From contig JAZDLC010000014.1 of NCBI GenBank assembly GCA_043802345.1, positions 1-25,068 of the forward strand: a DNA stretch of 25,068 nucleotides, read 5' to 3'. Numbering within the stretch: position 1 is the stretch's first letter; every line of letters begins with the position of its first letter. Under the pieces are notes generated by a model. It worked only from the letters and a program-made list of their open reading frames with translations, was not told where the DNA came from and did not search any database. This document shows positions 24,830-25,068 of this stretch, in pieces. The translations under genes and the position numbers were made by a program. The DNA comes from JAZDLC01 sp043802345 (GTDB taxonomy: Bacteria > Planctomycetota > B15-G4 > JADJEK01).

Positions 24830-24859
24830 AATCTACGCCGGGTGCACGTCGAGTGTCAA
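24830..24859 (-). promoter_or_regulatory. Sigma70-type promoter of the EncFtn-thioesterase pair
   Basis: On the minus strand a perfect TTGACA (24859-24854) is followed after 18 bases by TAGATT (24835-24830), which matches 4 of 6 consensus -10 bases. The ATG at 24757 lies 72 bases further on, leaving a leader of about 65 bases. It is the best promoter-like pair seen in the window. Confidence 0.6.
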
Positions 24860-24873
24860 CCCGATGACAGCAA

Positions 24874-24903
24874 GTGCATCGCGCTTGAATCACGCGCGTG
24901 CAC
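24874..24903. promoter_or_regulatory. Imperfect inverted repeat upstream of the EncFtn promoter
   Basis: GTGCATCGCGC (24874-24884) and GCGCGTGCAC (24894-24903) are complementary apart from one bulged T, with a 9-base spacer. The repeat lies 14 bases upstream of the -35 box, where an activator could bind. It does not resemble a Fur box or an iron-responsive repeat. Confidence 0.3.
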
Positions 24904-25009
24904 CTGCGACACTCGCTCGCGGCGGTCAAACTCCCTGTCATGCAGTCCGTAATGCTCTTTCGGGGGAGCTGCTTCAGCGGACGGACAGGATGCATCGCCG
25001 GAGGGATTC

Positions 25010-25068
25010 ATGAACCGCACGGTCCTTGCCGCCAATATCCTGCTGGCCGCCGCTCTCCTCGGACTCAT
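25010..25068 (+). CDS. Start of a secreted protein (cut by window end)
   Basis: Nineteen complete codons are visible. They encode a basic start followed by a hydrophobic, Ala/Leu-rich core (NRTVLAANILLAAALLGL), which looks like an export signal or membrane anchor. GGAGGG lies 4 bases before the ATG, a strong ribosome binding site. It is divergent from the EncFtn gene and shares a 252-base spacer with it. Nothing can be said about its function. Confidence 0.65.
   Translation, partial: MNRTVLAANILLAAALLGL

Overview
The window is a GC-rich bacterial chromosome segment. Codon third positions are mostly G or C, and starts are ATG with some GTG and probably one CTG. No rRNA, tRNA, CRISPR array, insertion sequence or phage gene was seen. 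Periplasmic or secreted proteins (a DJ-1/redoxin fusion, tandem TolR-like units, a PPC-domain protein), a lipid-linked polysaccharide cluster and many signalling domains suggest a free-living Gram-negative-type organism, perhaps from Acidobacteriota, Planctomycetota or an uncultured candidate phylum. The sequence alone does not fix the lineage. Sixteen genes are supported, two of them cut by the window edges.

Layout. Positions 1-2743 (minus): an AI-2E-type membrane protein translationally coupled (ATGA overlap) to a secreted DJ-1/PfpI-redoxin fusion that leaves the window. Positions 2944-3600 (plus): a membrane-anchored FHA protein. Positions 3604-9810 (minus): a five-gene polysaccharide operon in the order flippase, three GT4 glycosyltransferases and a multipass membrane protein, tightly packed and with a probable CTG start. 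Positions 9811-10263: a gene-free, repeat-rich spacer with a perfect 23-bp hairpin. Positions 10264-13302 (plus): a secreted protein with TolR-like units and an alpha/alpha-toroid-like region, then a secreted BACON/PPC-type protein ending at a good terminator. Positions 13577-15998 (plus): an Hpt protein and an HDOD-REC-GGDEF protein, a likely phosphorelay to c-di-GMP. Positions 16196-17104 (plus): monofunctional proline dehydrogenase. Positions 17177-23501 (plus): a three-gene operon of a Gfo/Idh/MocA-SDR fusion, a GT4 glycosyltransferase and a 992-residue protein joining REC-like domains to a PEP-synthase-type ATP-binding module without its catalytic partner domains. Positions 23962-24757 (minus): an encapsulated-ferritin-family (EncFtn) protein without a visible cargo tag, followed by a hotdog thioesterase, behind a good sigma70-type promoter. 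Position 25010 onward (plus): the start of a secreted protein.

How the genes may work together: two loci (3604-9810 and 17177-20519) point to production of a surface or exported polysaccharide. The Hpt/HDOD-REC-GGDEF pair and the REC/PEP-synthase-like protein are candidate regulators, but nothing in the sequence proves the link. The most unusual items are the REC plus PEP-synthase-like protein inside a sugar operon, the tagless EncFtn with a thioesterase in place of a shell gene, and the TolR-like/toroid protein. All functions are inferred by reading translated motifs; no database search was run.
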